This document shows, one piece after another, positions 52,578 through 60,330 of a DNA stretch of 64,000 nt. Origin of the DNA: an uncultured Bacteroidota bacterium (GTDB lineage Bacteria; Bacteroidota; Bacteroidia; Chitinophagales; Saprospiraceae); contig CALMSX010000116.1 in NCBI GenBank assembly GCA_937872515.1, positions 100,390 to 164,389 on the forward strand. The letters are read 5' to 3'. Below the pieces are notes generated by a model, which searched no databases, had not been told where the DNA came from, and saw only the letters and a list, made by a program, of their open reading frames with translations. Each line of letters starts with the position of its first letter. Within the stretch, counting starts at the first letter, position 1. The translations under genes were made by a program, and so were the position numbers.

Positions 52578-52660
52578 CAAATTACCCTAACTTTACACAC
52601 AATTTTGATAAAAATTACCCTAATTATTCACAAAAAACGGGTAATAGTTAGGGTAATTTG
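52578..52660. promoter_or_regulatory. Operator-like perfect 15-bp inverted repeat with a third half-site
   Basis: CAAATTACCCTAACT at 52578-52592 is exactly mirrored by AGTTAGGGTAATTTG at 52646-52660. Between them AAATTACCCTAA (52612-52623) repeats the left arm in direct orientation. The right arm ends one base before the -7 box, so a bound protein would block transcription of the AAA gene 36 bases downstream. Confidence 0.65.
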
Positions 52661-52661
52661 T

Positions 52662-52669
52662 TATTTTTG
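52662..52669 (+). promoter_or_regulatory. Bacteroidota -7 box (TATTTTTG) of the AAA gene
   Basis: TAnnTTTG match 28 bases before the ATG at 52697 and directly after the right arm of the inverted repeat. Confidence 0.45.
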
Positions 52670-52696
52670 AACCTGTCAAAGCCTAAATAAGCGGTC

Positions 52697-54067
52697 ATGA
52701 TATTAAGAAATGCTTTGTTGGAGTTACAACATTGGAAGAATTCTCCTAATCGCAAACCATTGATTATCAGAGGAGCAAGACAAGTAGGTAAGACTACTTT
52801 GGTAAATGAGTTGGGTAAAGAATACGACAACTACCTTTATTTTAACTTGGATGAGTACGAAAACAAAGAGCTGTTAAAAAATGCGAAGCGGTTTGAGGAT
52901 GTATTAACCTTGTTATTTTTGGCAAAAGGTGTAAAAAGAGATGATGCAACAACGCTGATTTTTTTAGATGAAATTCAGGAGATTCCTCCACTCATCCCCA
53001 TGTTGCGTTATTTTTATGAAAAAGCCAAAGATATCCATGTAATTGCAGCGGGCTCATTGCTGGAACATGTATTAGGTGATGTAGACAATTTTCCGGTTGG
53101 GAGGGTGAGCTATATGATGCTTCATCCTTTGAACTTCGAAGAGTATTTGCGGGCATTACAACTTGAACAGCTACTCATAAAATTAAATGAAATTCCGCTG
53201 GATCCAATTGCTACTTCTTTGCTATTTGATGCCTTTCATAAATTTGCTTTGGTGGGTGGCATGCCTGAAATTGTTTCCAATTACAGCACTAGACAAGACA
53301 TCAATGATTGTATGTCCGTTTATGAAGCCATTATTTATTCCTATCAAAACGATACCTTAAAATATGCTAAAAACCTTCGCCAGGTAAATATCCTCACCCA
53401 TATTTTGCAAAATGTGGCCGCGGTAGCAGATCAAAGAATTAGCTTTGAAGGCTTTGCCAATTCTTCTTTCAGATCACAGGATGTAAAGGATGCAATGATG
53501 GAGCTTGAAAAGGCAAAAATCATACAATTGATTTATCCAACCCATGAGTTTCAGCCACCTGCCATACCAGATAAAAAAGTGAAGCCCAGGCTACAATACC
53601 TGGATACTGGACTGATGAATTTTTCTTTAGGAATCCAGCAAGAATTTTTAACAGTGAATGATTTAAATGACCTCTATCGGGGAAAAATTATTCAACATTT
53701 GGTTACACAAGAATACAATGCATCTCATTTCGCCCCCCTCTTCAAACCCATGTTTTGGGTGCGTGAAAAAAAATCATCCAATGCTGAAGTAGATCTTCTT
53801 TGTTCATTTGAAAAATACCTCATTCCGGTAGAAGTTAAATCTGGTGCCACCGGTAGACTCAAGTCACTAATGATGTTTATTGACCAATGCAATCATTCCT
53901 TCGCCGTTAGGCTCTATAAAGGCCCACTCTTGGTACAGGACGTAATTACCCCTGCCGGAAAACCATTCACCCTACTCAATCTTCCCTATTTTCTTGCTTG
54001 TAAACTGGATCTTTATATCCAATATTATTTTAAAGATCAGCCTCCTAAGTCACCTGTTAATCGCTAA
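52697..54067 (+). CDS. AAA ATPase with DUF4143 (PD-(D/E)XK-like) C-terminal domain
   Basis: 456-aa protein of a very large prokaryotic family with unproven function. The AAA_14-type ATPase domain has Walker A GARQVGKT at residues 26-33 and Walker B LIFLDEIQE around 87-95, then a GSLLEHVL segment. The C-terminal DUF4143 part (residues about 210-440) has SNAEVDLLCSFEKYLIPVEV followed by KSG, which fits the D...ExK pattern of PD-(D/E)XK nucleases. Copies of such genes are often numerous within a genome. It stands alone behind an operator-like inverted repeat, is followed by palindromes and has no obvious toxin, restriction or defence partner. I infer autoregulation but make no functional claim. 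Confidence 0.9.
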   Translation: MILRNALLELQHWKNSPNRKPLIIRGARQVGKTTLVNELGKEYDNYLYFNLDEYENKELLKNAKRFEDVLTLLFLAKGVKRDDATTLIFLDEIQEIPPLIPMLRYFYEKAKDIHVIAAGSLLEHVLGDVDNFPVGRVSYMMLHPLNFEEYLRALQLEQLLIKLNEIPLDPIATSLLFDAFHKFALVGGMPEIVSNYSTRQDINDCMSVYEAIIYSYQNDTLKYAKNLRQVNILTHILQNVAAVADQRISFEGFANSSFRSQDVKDAMMELEKAKIIQLIYPTHEFQPPAIPDKKVKPRLQYLDTGLMNFSLGIQQEFLTVNDLNDLYRGKIIQHLVTQEYNASHFAPLFKPMFWVREKKSSNAEVDLLCSFEKYLIPVEVKSGATGRLKSLMMFIDQCNHSFAVRLYKGPLLVQDVITPAGKPFTLLNLPYFLACKLDLYIQYYFKDQPPKSPVNR

Positions 54068-54100
54068 TCTACCTGGCTAACGCTAATTAGACAGGTTTAT

Positions 54101-54126
54101 CCCTACGCCGCATTAGCGGTGTAGGG
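54101..54126. repeat. 26-bp CCCTAC hairpin, copy 1
   Basis: CCCTACGCCGC and GCGGTGTAGGG form an 11-bp stem with one G-T wobble around ATTA. Confidence 0.75.
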
Positions 54127-54138
54127 GCCGTTTACCGA

Positions 54139-54152
54139 GGACAGCGGACAGC
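54139..54152. repeat. Two GGACAGC heptamers
   Basis: Two tandem copies of a heptamer also used in the 49 kb array, outside that array. Confidence 0.4.
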
Positions 54153-54212
54153 GGTTCCTTACAATGACTTTGTCATTATAGGGACAAGTGCCGGATGCTC
54201 CGATGCTCCGAT

Positions 54213-54238
54213 CCCTACACCGACGCTGCGGCGTAGGG
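54213..54238. repeat. 26-bp CCCTAC hairpin, copy 2
   Basis: CCCTACACCG pairs with CGGCGTAGGG; same 26-base length as copy 1. Just upstream is a short GATGCTCC tandem at 54194-54208. Confidence 0.75.
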
Positions 54239-54263
54239 ACAGGTCCTCCGTAACTCCGATCCC

Positions 54264-55049
54264 TCAGATACACTGGAATTTGTCACCTACCACCAGTTCT
54301 CCCTTACTCAATCCGACATAACTGGCTCCAAAGCCAATGTTGTTGCCCATACGGCGGTAGGTACTAAGGGTTTTGGTCACCACACCCTTGCGTTGTCCGG
54401 AATCCTGGTCGATGTCGATGATTTGACAACGGAGGCAGGGCTTTACTTTTTGGAATTTCACGTCTCCGGTGTTAATCCCGGTCCAATCATCTTCTTCGTG
54501 GGCGGTGGTGGTGGTGATCACAATGTTGGGTCTGAATCTCCGGATATCAATGGACTCTCCGGCTGTTGCGCTGAGGCGATCCAGGCTGGCAGTGCCAAGC
54601 ACCAGAAAGGGATAACCATCTGCCCCACTTACCTCCACGGTGGTGTCAATTGGGGCTGCATAGTGAAATCGCTCGATCACTTTTACCAGGTTCACCTTTT
54701 GTCCTAAATGCTCAGAAAGCCAACTGTCTATCGCAAATGAGGTTTTTACGACGCTGGTATCGTCATCCCATACCTGAGATACGAAATGGGGGCCGGTGGT
54801 TTCATGAATGGGCATGCTGCAATGATCTCCCTTAAAGGAAATCCGAAGCGTACCCTCTTCAATGGTAGGAAAAAACTGACATAGCATGGGGATTTCCCGC
54901 TGGGTGATCATTTTATTATTTTCATCTATCAGCATCCACCTCCTGTCCCACTCAAAACCGGAGGGTAGGGCAAGGGCTTTTGCACAGGAAAAACCCGCCA
55001 TACTTTTTACTGGATATTGATACAGGGCAGTGATAATACCGCCTGCCAT
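54264..55049 (-). CDS. MOSC domain-containing protein (YcbX/mARC-like)
   Basis: 261-aa molybdenum-cofactor sulphurase C-terminal-like protein. The MOSC N-terminal barrel opens with ALYQYPVKSMAGF and FEWDRRWMLIDENN, and the MOSC core has IDIRRFRPNIVI at about 168-179 and KPCLRCQIIDIDQ with Cys205 and Cys208, one of which is the expected molybdenum ligand. Relatives reduce N-hydroxylated substrates using an NAD(P)H-linked redox partner; the substrate here is unknown. The start overlaps the PorG-like gene by 1 base (TAATG), so the two are translationally coupled. No separate redox domain is fused. Confidence 0.88.
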   Translation of the reverse strand: MAGGIITALYQYPVKSMAGFSCAKALALPSGFEWDRRWMLIDENNKMITQREIPMLCQFFPTIEEGTLRISFKGDHCSMPIHETTGPHFVSQVWDDDTSVVKTSFAIDSWLSEHLGQKVNLVKVIERFHYAAPIDTTVEVSGADGYPFLVLGTASLDRLSATAGESIDIRRFRPNIVITTTTAHEEDDWTGINTGDVKFQKVKPCLRCQIIDIDQDSGQRKGVVTKTLSTYRRMGNNIGFGASYVGLSKGELVVGDKFQCI

Positions 55050-55864
55050 TATTCGTGTGTTTGTGAAATTTTAGGACACTCTATGCCCCCAAAGTAACGC
55101 ATGACGCCAAAGCCGATAAAAAGGTACTGATCATTGTCCTTGCTATTGCCCCTTTGTCGGCCGGCTACTCCAATGCCTTCTATCAGTGACCTGTCTGCCA
55201 GCTGGGCGGCAATGTCTCCTCTGCGGCTGAGTATGCTGGCGTTATCCGCATATACCGTACTGACATCATCAATGTAATCGGTAAAAAGTCTTCGGGTACT
55301 AAACTCAACATTAAAGCTAATATCTCTGTTGAGGTCCCATTTAAAACCTCCGCCTATGGTAAATCCACCACTGATCCTGCCGTATTCAGCACCGAGGTCC
55401 TGTCCTTCAGTACCCAGCGGTCTGAGGGCATGCCAGGTGCCATTCAATTCTGCTTTGGGATTGTAGGAGAAAATAGAAAATCCACCAAAAATAAAAGGTG
55501 TAAACCATTGGTCGCTGGATCCGTGCTCGTATTCAAAAAAATTGAACTCGATGCCCGATGTCAGATCAAAAATATTGGACCTGAAGCTCAGGTTTCTGTT
55601 CCTCTCAAAGTTGTTATCTGAAAGTGCATCATCACCTGCAATCCTCCCGAAATTTAAGGAAGACCTCAAACTCACCCGGGTGTTAAAATTATACCGTGCC
55701 GTGAGTCCGGCTGCCAACCCTGGTTTTCTTGGCCAAAGGGTGGTATTTAAATCGCCATAATACACGGCACCACCTACCCAGCCCCCCAATTCATACCCCT
55801 TCTGACCCCAAACAGGTGTCAAAAGCAGAATGAAACAACAAAAGGCCAGAAAATGGTTCCGCAT
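55049..55864 (-). CDS. DUF6089/PorG-like outer-membrane protein
   Basis: 271-aa predicted small outer-membrane barrel of the DUF6089 family, to which the type IX secretion component PorG belongs. It has a signal peptide (MRNHFLAFCCFILLLTPVWG), a first strand with ELGGWVGGAVYYGDLN, and repeated beta strands (GIEFNFFEYEHGSSDQWFTP, FIFGGFSIFSYNP, GGGFKWDLNRDISFNVEFS). Placement as PorG proper is tentative because the family is broad. It is the first gene of a two-gene unit with the MOSC gene, and a -7 box lies 23 bases before it. Confidence 0.75.
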   Translation of the reverse strand: MRNHFLAFCCFILLLTPVWGQKGYELGGWVGGAVYYGDLNTTLWPRKPGLAAGLTARYNFNTRVSLRSSLNFGRIAGDDALSDNNFERNRNLSFRSNIFDLTSGIEFNFFEYEHGSSDQWFTPFIFGGFSIFSYNPKAELNGTWHALRPLGTEGQDLGAEYGRISGGFTIGGGFKWDLNRDISFNVEFSTRRLFTDYIDDVSTVYADNASILSRRGDIAAQLADRSLIEGIGVAGRQRGNSKDNDQYLFIGFGVMRYFGGIECPKISQTHE

Positions 55865-55887
55865 GAGTGCGATTTTAGAATTTTTAG

Positions 55888-55895
55888 CAAATGTA
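55888..55895 (-). promoter_or_regulatory. Bacteroidota -7 box (TACATTTG, minus strand)
   Basis: TAnnTTTG match 23 bases before the PorG-like start; no correctly spaced -33 element. Confidence 0.4.
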
Positions 55896-55970
55896 AGCCT
55901 TGTTTTGCAAATTATAATGCTTTCCGGGCTAGTTATGATAGGAATAACGGAATAATATATGGTTTATTGT

Positions 55971-56031
55971 AGGGGATAGGTTCTAGGGGTTAGGATTGCA
56001 CTAGCCCCTATAACCTAGAACCAAATCCCTA
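55971..56031. repeat. Long imperfect hairpin with GGTTCTAGG arms
   Basis: GGTTCTAGG at 55979-55987 pairs exactly with CCTAGAACC at 56014-56022; the flanks AGGGGAT and ATCCCT extend the stem, and GGGG/CCCC lies inside. It could be a transcript end or a mobile-element tip; no T run follows. Confidence 0.5.
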
Positions 56032-56100
56032 TTCTTCCAATTTTCAAAATAATCCACAATAACTAAAGGACAGCTTACTCGTGCAATAGGACAAAACCAT

Positions 56101-56304
56101 GTATAGACTCTACTCATCACAAAGAGCAGGGTCAATTTCTGGTCAATGCACTACAAAACTGCGTTTTATAGGCACAGGCATTAAGAAAATTTAGAGGCAT
56201 TAAGGCTTAATTTTATCTGTTTCATCTTAATGCTTCTTAATGTATCTTAATGTTTCAATAAAAAGCCGAATCTCTTTCAAAGGAAACAAGTCTTTATGTG
56301 GGAA
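56101..56304 (+). repeat. ~200-bp direct repeat, copy 1
   Basis: Matches 56411-56612 almost base for base through the middle 140 bases, with more changes at the ends. It contains CATTAAG motifs and, downstream, four CTTAATG motifs that could pair with them. It has no coding potential. Confidence 0.85.
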
Positions 56305-56410
56305 ATATTACTAAATATTTCAGATCACATTAATTCCCTCCATTCCCTCAATGATTAATAAAACTAAATTGCAACTTGAAAACTTGTTCCTGCGAAAGAG
56401 CAATTCCACC

Positions 56411-56612
56411 TGTAGACCTACTCATGATAAAGAGCCTGGTCAATTTCTGTTCAATGCACTACAAAACTGCGTTTTATAGGCACAGGCATTAAGAAAATTT
56501 AGGTCATTAAGGCTTAATTTTATCTGTTTCATCTTAATGCTTCTTAATGTATCTTAATGTTTCAATAAAAAGCCGAATCTCTGTCTTAGGGAACAGGTCT
56601 CTATGTGGGAAC
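56411..56612 (+). repeat. ~200-bp direct repeat, copy 2
   Basis: Second copy, about 310 bases after the first, same orientation. Both end near TATGTGGGAA. A 3-base deletion in the AAATTTAGAGG segment is the main difference. Confidence 0.85.
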
Positions 56613-56659
56613 ACACTTCAGTTCGCCCCAATGAAAGTTCACTTTTATAAGGACTCAAT

Positions 56660-56685
56660 CCCTACATCGAAATAGCGGCATAGGG
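56660..56685. repeat. 26-bp CCCTAC hairpin, copy 3
   Basis: CCCTA at the left and TAGGG at the right with CATCG/GCGGCA inside give the same length as copies 1 and 2 but a weaker stem. It sits 9 bases from the deacetylase stop and may serve as its terminator. Confidence 0.6.
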
Positions 56686-56694
56686 ACAAGTACC

Positions 56695-57315
56695 TTAGAT
56701 CGCAGCGAAAACGAAGTTGCGGCACAACAACTCATCAATGACCGGTTCCAGCACATCTCGTAAGTGGCATTCGGCTTTGAGACTGTCGTGAAAAACGATG
56801 ATAGAGCCGGATTTTACGCCGGTCGTAGCGTTTTGGAACACTTGATCAGAACTGAGGGTGGTGTCGTAGTCTTTGCTGAGGGTGTCCCACATGATTACCT
56901 TGTATTGGTCTTTGATCTGGGCGTATTGAATGGGACTGATCCGGCCATAGGGAGGGCGGAAGAGGGTAGAGTTGATATATTGGGCGGCTGCCTCAATTTC
57001 CTGCAAATAGGCTTCATTGGCAGCGGTCCAGCCGGAGAGGTGGTTTTGGGTGTGATTGCCTACACAGTGTCCTTCGGCCAGGATGCGGGCATAAATGTCG
57101 GGGTATTTTTGAACATTGGCACCTACACAAAAGAAGGTGGCTTTGATGCCCTTGGCTTTTAATACATCCAGCACCCAGGGCGTTACTTCAGGGATAGGGC
57201 CATCGTCAAAGGTGAGGTAGATTTTGTTCTCGTTATTGGGCAGCGTCCAGGTCAATCCCCTGAAAAAGAGTGAAAGGATGCTGATGGGTTTAAAGGGAGG
57301 GATGATCGATTTCAT
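56695..57315 (-). CDS. Polysaccharide deacetylase (NodB homology domain, CE4)
   Basis: 206-aa carbohydrate esterase family 4 enzyme that removes N- or O-acetyl groups from a polysaccharide. Motif 1 TFDDGP at residues 35-40 holds the catalytic and metal Asp, motif 2 is HTQNH with His88 and His92, motif 3 is RPPYGR around 120-125 and the final FHDS provides the last conserved His. No cleavable signal peptide is evident; the N-terminus MKSIIPPFKPISILSLFFRG is only mildly hydrophobic, so its location is unclear. It has its own promoter overlapping the end of the START gene upstream on the same strand. Confidence 0.92.
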   Translation of the reverse strand: MKSIIPPFKPISILSLFFRGLTWTLPNNENKIYLTFDDGPIPEVTPWVLDVLKAKGIKATFFCVGANVQKYPDIYARILAEGHCVGNHTQNHLSGWTAANEAYLQEIEAAAQYINSTLFRPPYGRISPIQYAQIKDQYKVIMWDTLSKDYDTTLSSDQVFQNATTGVKSGSIIVFHDSLKAECHLRDVLEPVIDELLCRNFVFAAI

Positions 57316-57322
57316 GTGTTAA

Positions 57323-57349
57323 CAAAGATAAACACTTTGTTCCAATCAA
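57323..57349 (-). promoter_or_regulatory. Promoter of the deacetylase gene
   Basis: Minus-strand TATCTTTG (57323-57330) with TTG 16 bases further upstream at 57347-57349. It overlaps the stop codon of the START gene. Confidence 0.45.
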
Positions 57350-57960
57350 GGACATGCCTTCTGTTTGAGATTGGTCAGTGTTTTGATCGGACCATCTGTA
57401 AGTGTGGCGTTGATAATCCAATTGGGAATGCTGCCCGATGGGTCCATAAAGGCCGTGTGTTCCACAGAAAGCTTTCCGTCTTTGCCACTTATTTTCCAGG
57501 CGCTTTCTATGTTTTTTACATACACATAATCTTCTTCCGTTATGTGTTCGATGGCATAAAATTTACTTTCCACCCTCAAATCGCCATTGGCCTCTTTGCG
57601 AATCGAAGCTTTGATGGTGCTGTATCTGTCGCCTGCCAGTGAAGGAAAGTCAAAAAATATTTTGTAGACGCCTTCTGTAGCAGATATCTGTTTCAGTAAA
57701 ACAACTTTTTCAACCATATCGTACCATTCATTCATACGCTGAATGTCGATAAATGTCTTGTAGAGGGCGTCTTTGGTACAATCGTAGGTGGCTACTGCTT
57801 TTAGTTCTTTGAGTTTTTGTCCCTCTTTGATGCGTGTGTAAACTTTGATGCCGTTTTTCTCCTTGGCAAACGACCATTCGGCGGGAGGGCTCACCCATAG
57901 CGAAAAGCCCAGGCTGATCCAGGTAAATAATGCTATCATAAGCCTATTAACCCCTAACAA
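57346..57960 (-). CDS. START domain-containing secreted protein
   Basis: 204-aa lipid-binding START/Bet v1-like domain protein. Signal peptide MLGVNRLMIALFTWISLGFS, then PAEWSFAKEKNGIKVYTRI and the typical KLKELKAVATYDCTKDALYK, followed by FFDFPSLAGDRYSTIKASIR and WIINATLTDGPIKTLTNLKQ. It probably binds a hydrophobic ligand in the periplasm; the ligand is unknown. Conserved in Bacteroidota as single genes. It is upstream of the deacetylase but that gene has its own promoter. Confidence 0.85.
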   Translation of the reverse strand: MLGVNRLMIALFTWISLGFSLWVSPPAEWSFAKEKNGIKVYTRIKEGQKLKELKAVATYDCTKDALYKTFIDIQRMNEWYDMVEKVVLLKQISATEGVYKIFFDFPSLAGDRYSTIKASIRKEANGDLRVESKFYAIEHITEEDYVYVKNIESAWKISGKDGKLSVEHTAFMDPSGSIPNWIINATLTDGPIKTLTNLKQKACP

Positions 57961-58021
57961 TTACATAAAGTTTAATTAACCTGGATTTAATGCCTTGTTT
58001 TTCTTGTCCATCTCCCCGCTT

Positions 58022-58050
58022 TTTGACCCCACGCCTTTTTGTTATCTTTG
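58022..58050 (+). promoter_or_regulatory. Promoter of the PaaZ-like gene
   Basis: TTTG at 58022-58025, 17-base spacer, TATCTTTG at 58043-58050: both Bacteroidota elements in the best arrangement of the window. The ATG is at 58098. Confidence 0.6.
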
Positions 58051-58097
58051 CCCACGCTTGTCGGTAAGAATGGCAGCAACCTAATCCAATACCAAAG

Positions 58098-60131
58098 ATG
58101 AAACTAAAAAATTACATAGCCGGCCAGTGGGTCGAGGGCAGTGGCGAAGGCCAAATGTTGTACGATGCTTCTACAGGCGCCGAGGTGGCCATCGCATCCA
58201 CAGAGGGCATTGACCTGGGTACCGCCTTTGATTTTGCACGGAAGGTTGGCAACCCCAAGTTGAGGAAGATGACTTTCAGAGAGCGCGGCATGATGCTTAA
58301 AAACCTGGCTTTCTACCTCATGGAAAGAAAGGAAAAATATTACGACGTTTCTTATAAAACCGGCGCTACCCGCGTGGATAGCTGGATTGATATCGAAGGG
58401 GGTATCGGCAACCTATTTGCCAATGCCAGCCTCCGCAGAAAATTTCCCGATCTGCCCTACACTACCGAAGGCGACCCCATAGGACTCAGCAAGGGAGGCA
58501 CCTTTGTAGGCCACCACATTTTGGTGCCCAAAGAAGGAGTGGCCATACACATCAACGCCTTTAACTTCCCCATCTGGGGCATGCTCGAAAAATGTGCCGT
58601 CAACTGGCTGGCCGGTATGCCTGCCATTGTAAAACCTGCCACCCTCACCTCCTTCCTCACCGAAGCCATGGTGCACGACATCATAGCTTCCGGCATCCTC
58701 CCCGAAGGAGCCTTACAGCTGATTTGTGGCAATGCCAGAGACATCCTCAACCACGTCAACTCGCAGGATGTGGTCACCTTTACCGGCTCTGCCTCCACGG
58801 GCAGAATGCTCAAGTCGCACCCCCGCATTACAGAAGAAGCCGTGCCTTTCAACATGGAGGCCGACTCCCTCAACGCCATGGTACTCGGCACCGACGTCAA
58901 ACCCGGCAGCGAAGAGTTCAACATCTTTATCAAAGAAGTAAGAAAAGAAATCACCATCAAGTGCGGCCAAAAATGTACCGCGGTACGCCGTATCATGGTA
59001 CCAGAAGACGTGATGGAAGATGTACAGATCGCTTTAGGCAAGGCTCTATCCCAAACCGCCATTGGTGACCCCCGTGCCGAAGGCGTGCGCATGGGAGCCA
59101 TAGCTGGCAAAGCTCAGCTCAGCGATGTCAAAGCCCAGGTGGCCAAAATCATGGAACAGGCCCAACTCGTCTATGGCCATTTAGAAAGCGTGGATATCAT
59201 CGGGGGAGATGCACAGAAAGGTTCGTTTATGTCGCCCATCCTGCTCCGTGCCGATGATGGCTTCAATTGCCAGGCAGCCCACGAAATCGAAGCCTTTGGG
59301 CCTGTGAGCACCCTGATGCCTTATAAAACTACAGACGAGGCCATCGCCCTTGTTAAATTAGGCAAGGGCTCATTATGCAGCAGTATCACCACCGCAGACA
59401 ATCGCATTGCCAGAGATTACGTGATCGGTGCTGCCACCCACCACGGCAGGATTTTGGTTTTCAACAAAGACAGCGCGCCGGAGTCCACCGGTCACGGCTC
59501 ACCCATGCCCTTACTTGTGCATGGAGGTCCCGGCAGAGCAGGAGGAGGGGAAGAGATGGGAGGAATGCGTGGAGTCAAACACTACATGCAGCGTTGCGCC
59601 ATCCAGGGCAGCCCCACCACCCTCACCGAAGTGACAGGACAATATCAATATGGAGGTCAATACAAAGCAGCCGATAAACATTTGTTCCGCTTATCTTTTG
59701 ATGAACTCGAGGTTGGGCAGACCCTCATCACCCACAAACGCACCATCACCGAAGCCGACATCGTCAACTTTGCCAATGTCAGCTGGGATCACTTCTACGC
59801 CCACACCGACGAAACCTCTCTCGAAGGCACACCCTTCGAAAAGAGAGTAGCCCACGGCTACTTCATCCTCTCCGCCGCCGCCGGCCTCTTCGTTGACGCC
59901 GCCAAAGGCCCGGTACTCCTGAACTACGGCCTCGAAGAATGTCGCTTCACCAAACCCGTCTACGCCGGCATGACCATTGGCGTACGACTCACCGTCAAAG
60001 AAAAAATCCTCCAGGACAAAAAAGACGAAGCCGACACCGAAAAAGGCATCGTCAAATTTTTGGTTGATGTGTACGATGAAACGGGCGAGACGGTAGCGAT
60101 TGCTACGATATTGACCATGGTACGGGTGTAG
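58098..60131 (+). CDS. paaZ: PaaZ-like bifunctional aldehyde dehydrogenase / enoyl-CoA hydratase
   Basis: 677-aa two-domain enzyme. In the phenylacetate pathway PaaZ hydrolyses the ring of oxepin-CoA with its hydratase domain and oxidises the resulting aldehyde with its ALDH domain. Residues about 1-520 are ALDH (FNMEADSLNAMV, CGQKCTAVRR with catalytic Cys293), and residues about 530-677 are MaoC-like (SWDHFYAHTDE with Asp564, RVAHGYFILSAAAGL). Both active sites are present, and the length matches E. coli PaaZ. No other paa gene is in the window, so it may work on another CoA semialdehyde. Its second half is markedly C-rich at third positions. It is monocistronic behind a good promoter. Confidence 0.92.
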   Translation: MKLKNYIAGQWVEGSGEGQMLYDASTGAEVAIASTEGIDLGTAFDFARKVGNPKLRKMTFRERGMMLKNLAFYLMERKEKYYDVSYKTGATRVDSWIDIEGGIGNLFANASLRRKFPDLPYTTEGDPIGLSKGGTFVGHHILVPKEGVAIHINAFNFPIWGMLEKCAVNWLAGMPAIVKPATLTSFLTEAMVHDIIASGILPEGALQLICGNARDILNHVNSQDVVTFTGSASTGRMLKSHPRITEEAVPFNMEADSLNAMVLGTDVKPGSEEFNIFIKEVRKEITIKCGQKCTAVRRIMVPEDVMEDVQIALGKALSQTAIGDPRAEGVRMGAIAGKAQLSDVKAQVAKIMEQAQLVYGHLESVDIIGGDAQKGSFMSPILLRADDGFNCQAAHEIEAFGPVSTLMPYKTTDEAIALVKLGKGSLCSSITTADNRIARDYVIGAATHHGRILVFNKDSAPESTGHGSPMPLLVHGGPGRAGGGEEMGGMRGVKHYMQRCAIQGSPTTLTEVTGQYQYGGQYKAADKHLFRLSFDELEVGQTLITHKRTITEADIVNFANVSWDHFYAHTDETSLEGTPFEKRVAHGYFILSAAAGLFVDAAKGPVLLNYGLEECRFTKPVYAGMTIGVRLTVKEKILQDKKDEADTEKGIVKFLVDVYDETGETVAIATILTMVRV

Positions 60132-60222
60132 TGTGCTAAGTGAATTGCGACTTTAGTGATAGAATAGTGAAAATTAGCAATATTATGTTTGGTACAACTA
60201 TCACAAAAAGAGCGATAATTAA

Positions 60223-60330
60223 AAAATAACAATTGATATTGTTTTCTTCTACGAAAAGAATAACTTTACAAATGATCCCGAGGTAGTAACAATAATTCCT
60301 AAAAGATATAAGAATGAAAATTCGCCTTAA
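60223..60330 (+). pseudogene. Short open frame remnant, possible toxin tail
   Basis: From just after the TAA at 60220-60222 to TAA at 60328-60330 the frame encodes about 35 residues (IDIVFFYEKNNFTNDPEVV, then TIIPKRYKNENSP) with a protein-like pattern but no ATG, GTG or TTG start. It overlaps the start of the following gene by 17 bases. It may be the decayed C-terminus of a larger gene; chance is possible in this AT-rich DNA. Confidence 0.35.

Larger units (their letters stand above)
52385..52696. other. 312-base regulatory region before the AAA-DUF4143 gene
   Basis: Contains the divergent promoters of the BNR-protein gene and the AAA gene. The half toward the AAA gene carries the operator-like inverted repeat and a -7 box described separately; the rest shows nothing specific. 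Confidence 0.6.
55865..56694. other. 830-base repeat-rich intergenic region
   Basis: No gene is supported. It holds a -7 box for the PorG-like gene, a hairpin at 55971-56031, two copies of a ~200-base repeat and a CCCTAC hairpin, each listed separately. Confidence 0.7.

Noticed and set aside
58457..59110. 217-aa minus-strand ORF
   Set aside because: Shadow of the C-rich paaZ; its existence follows from third-position bias.
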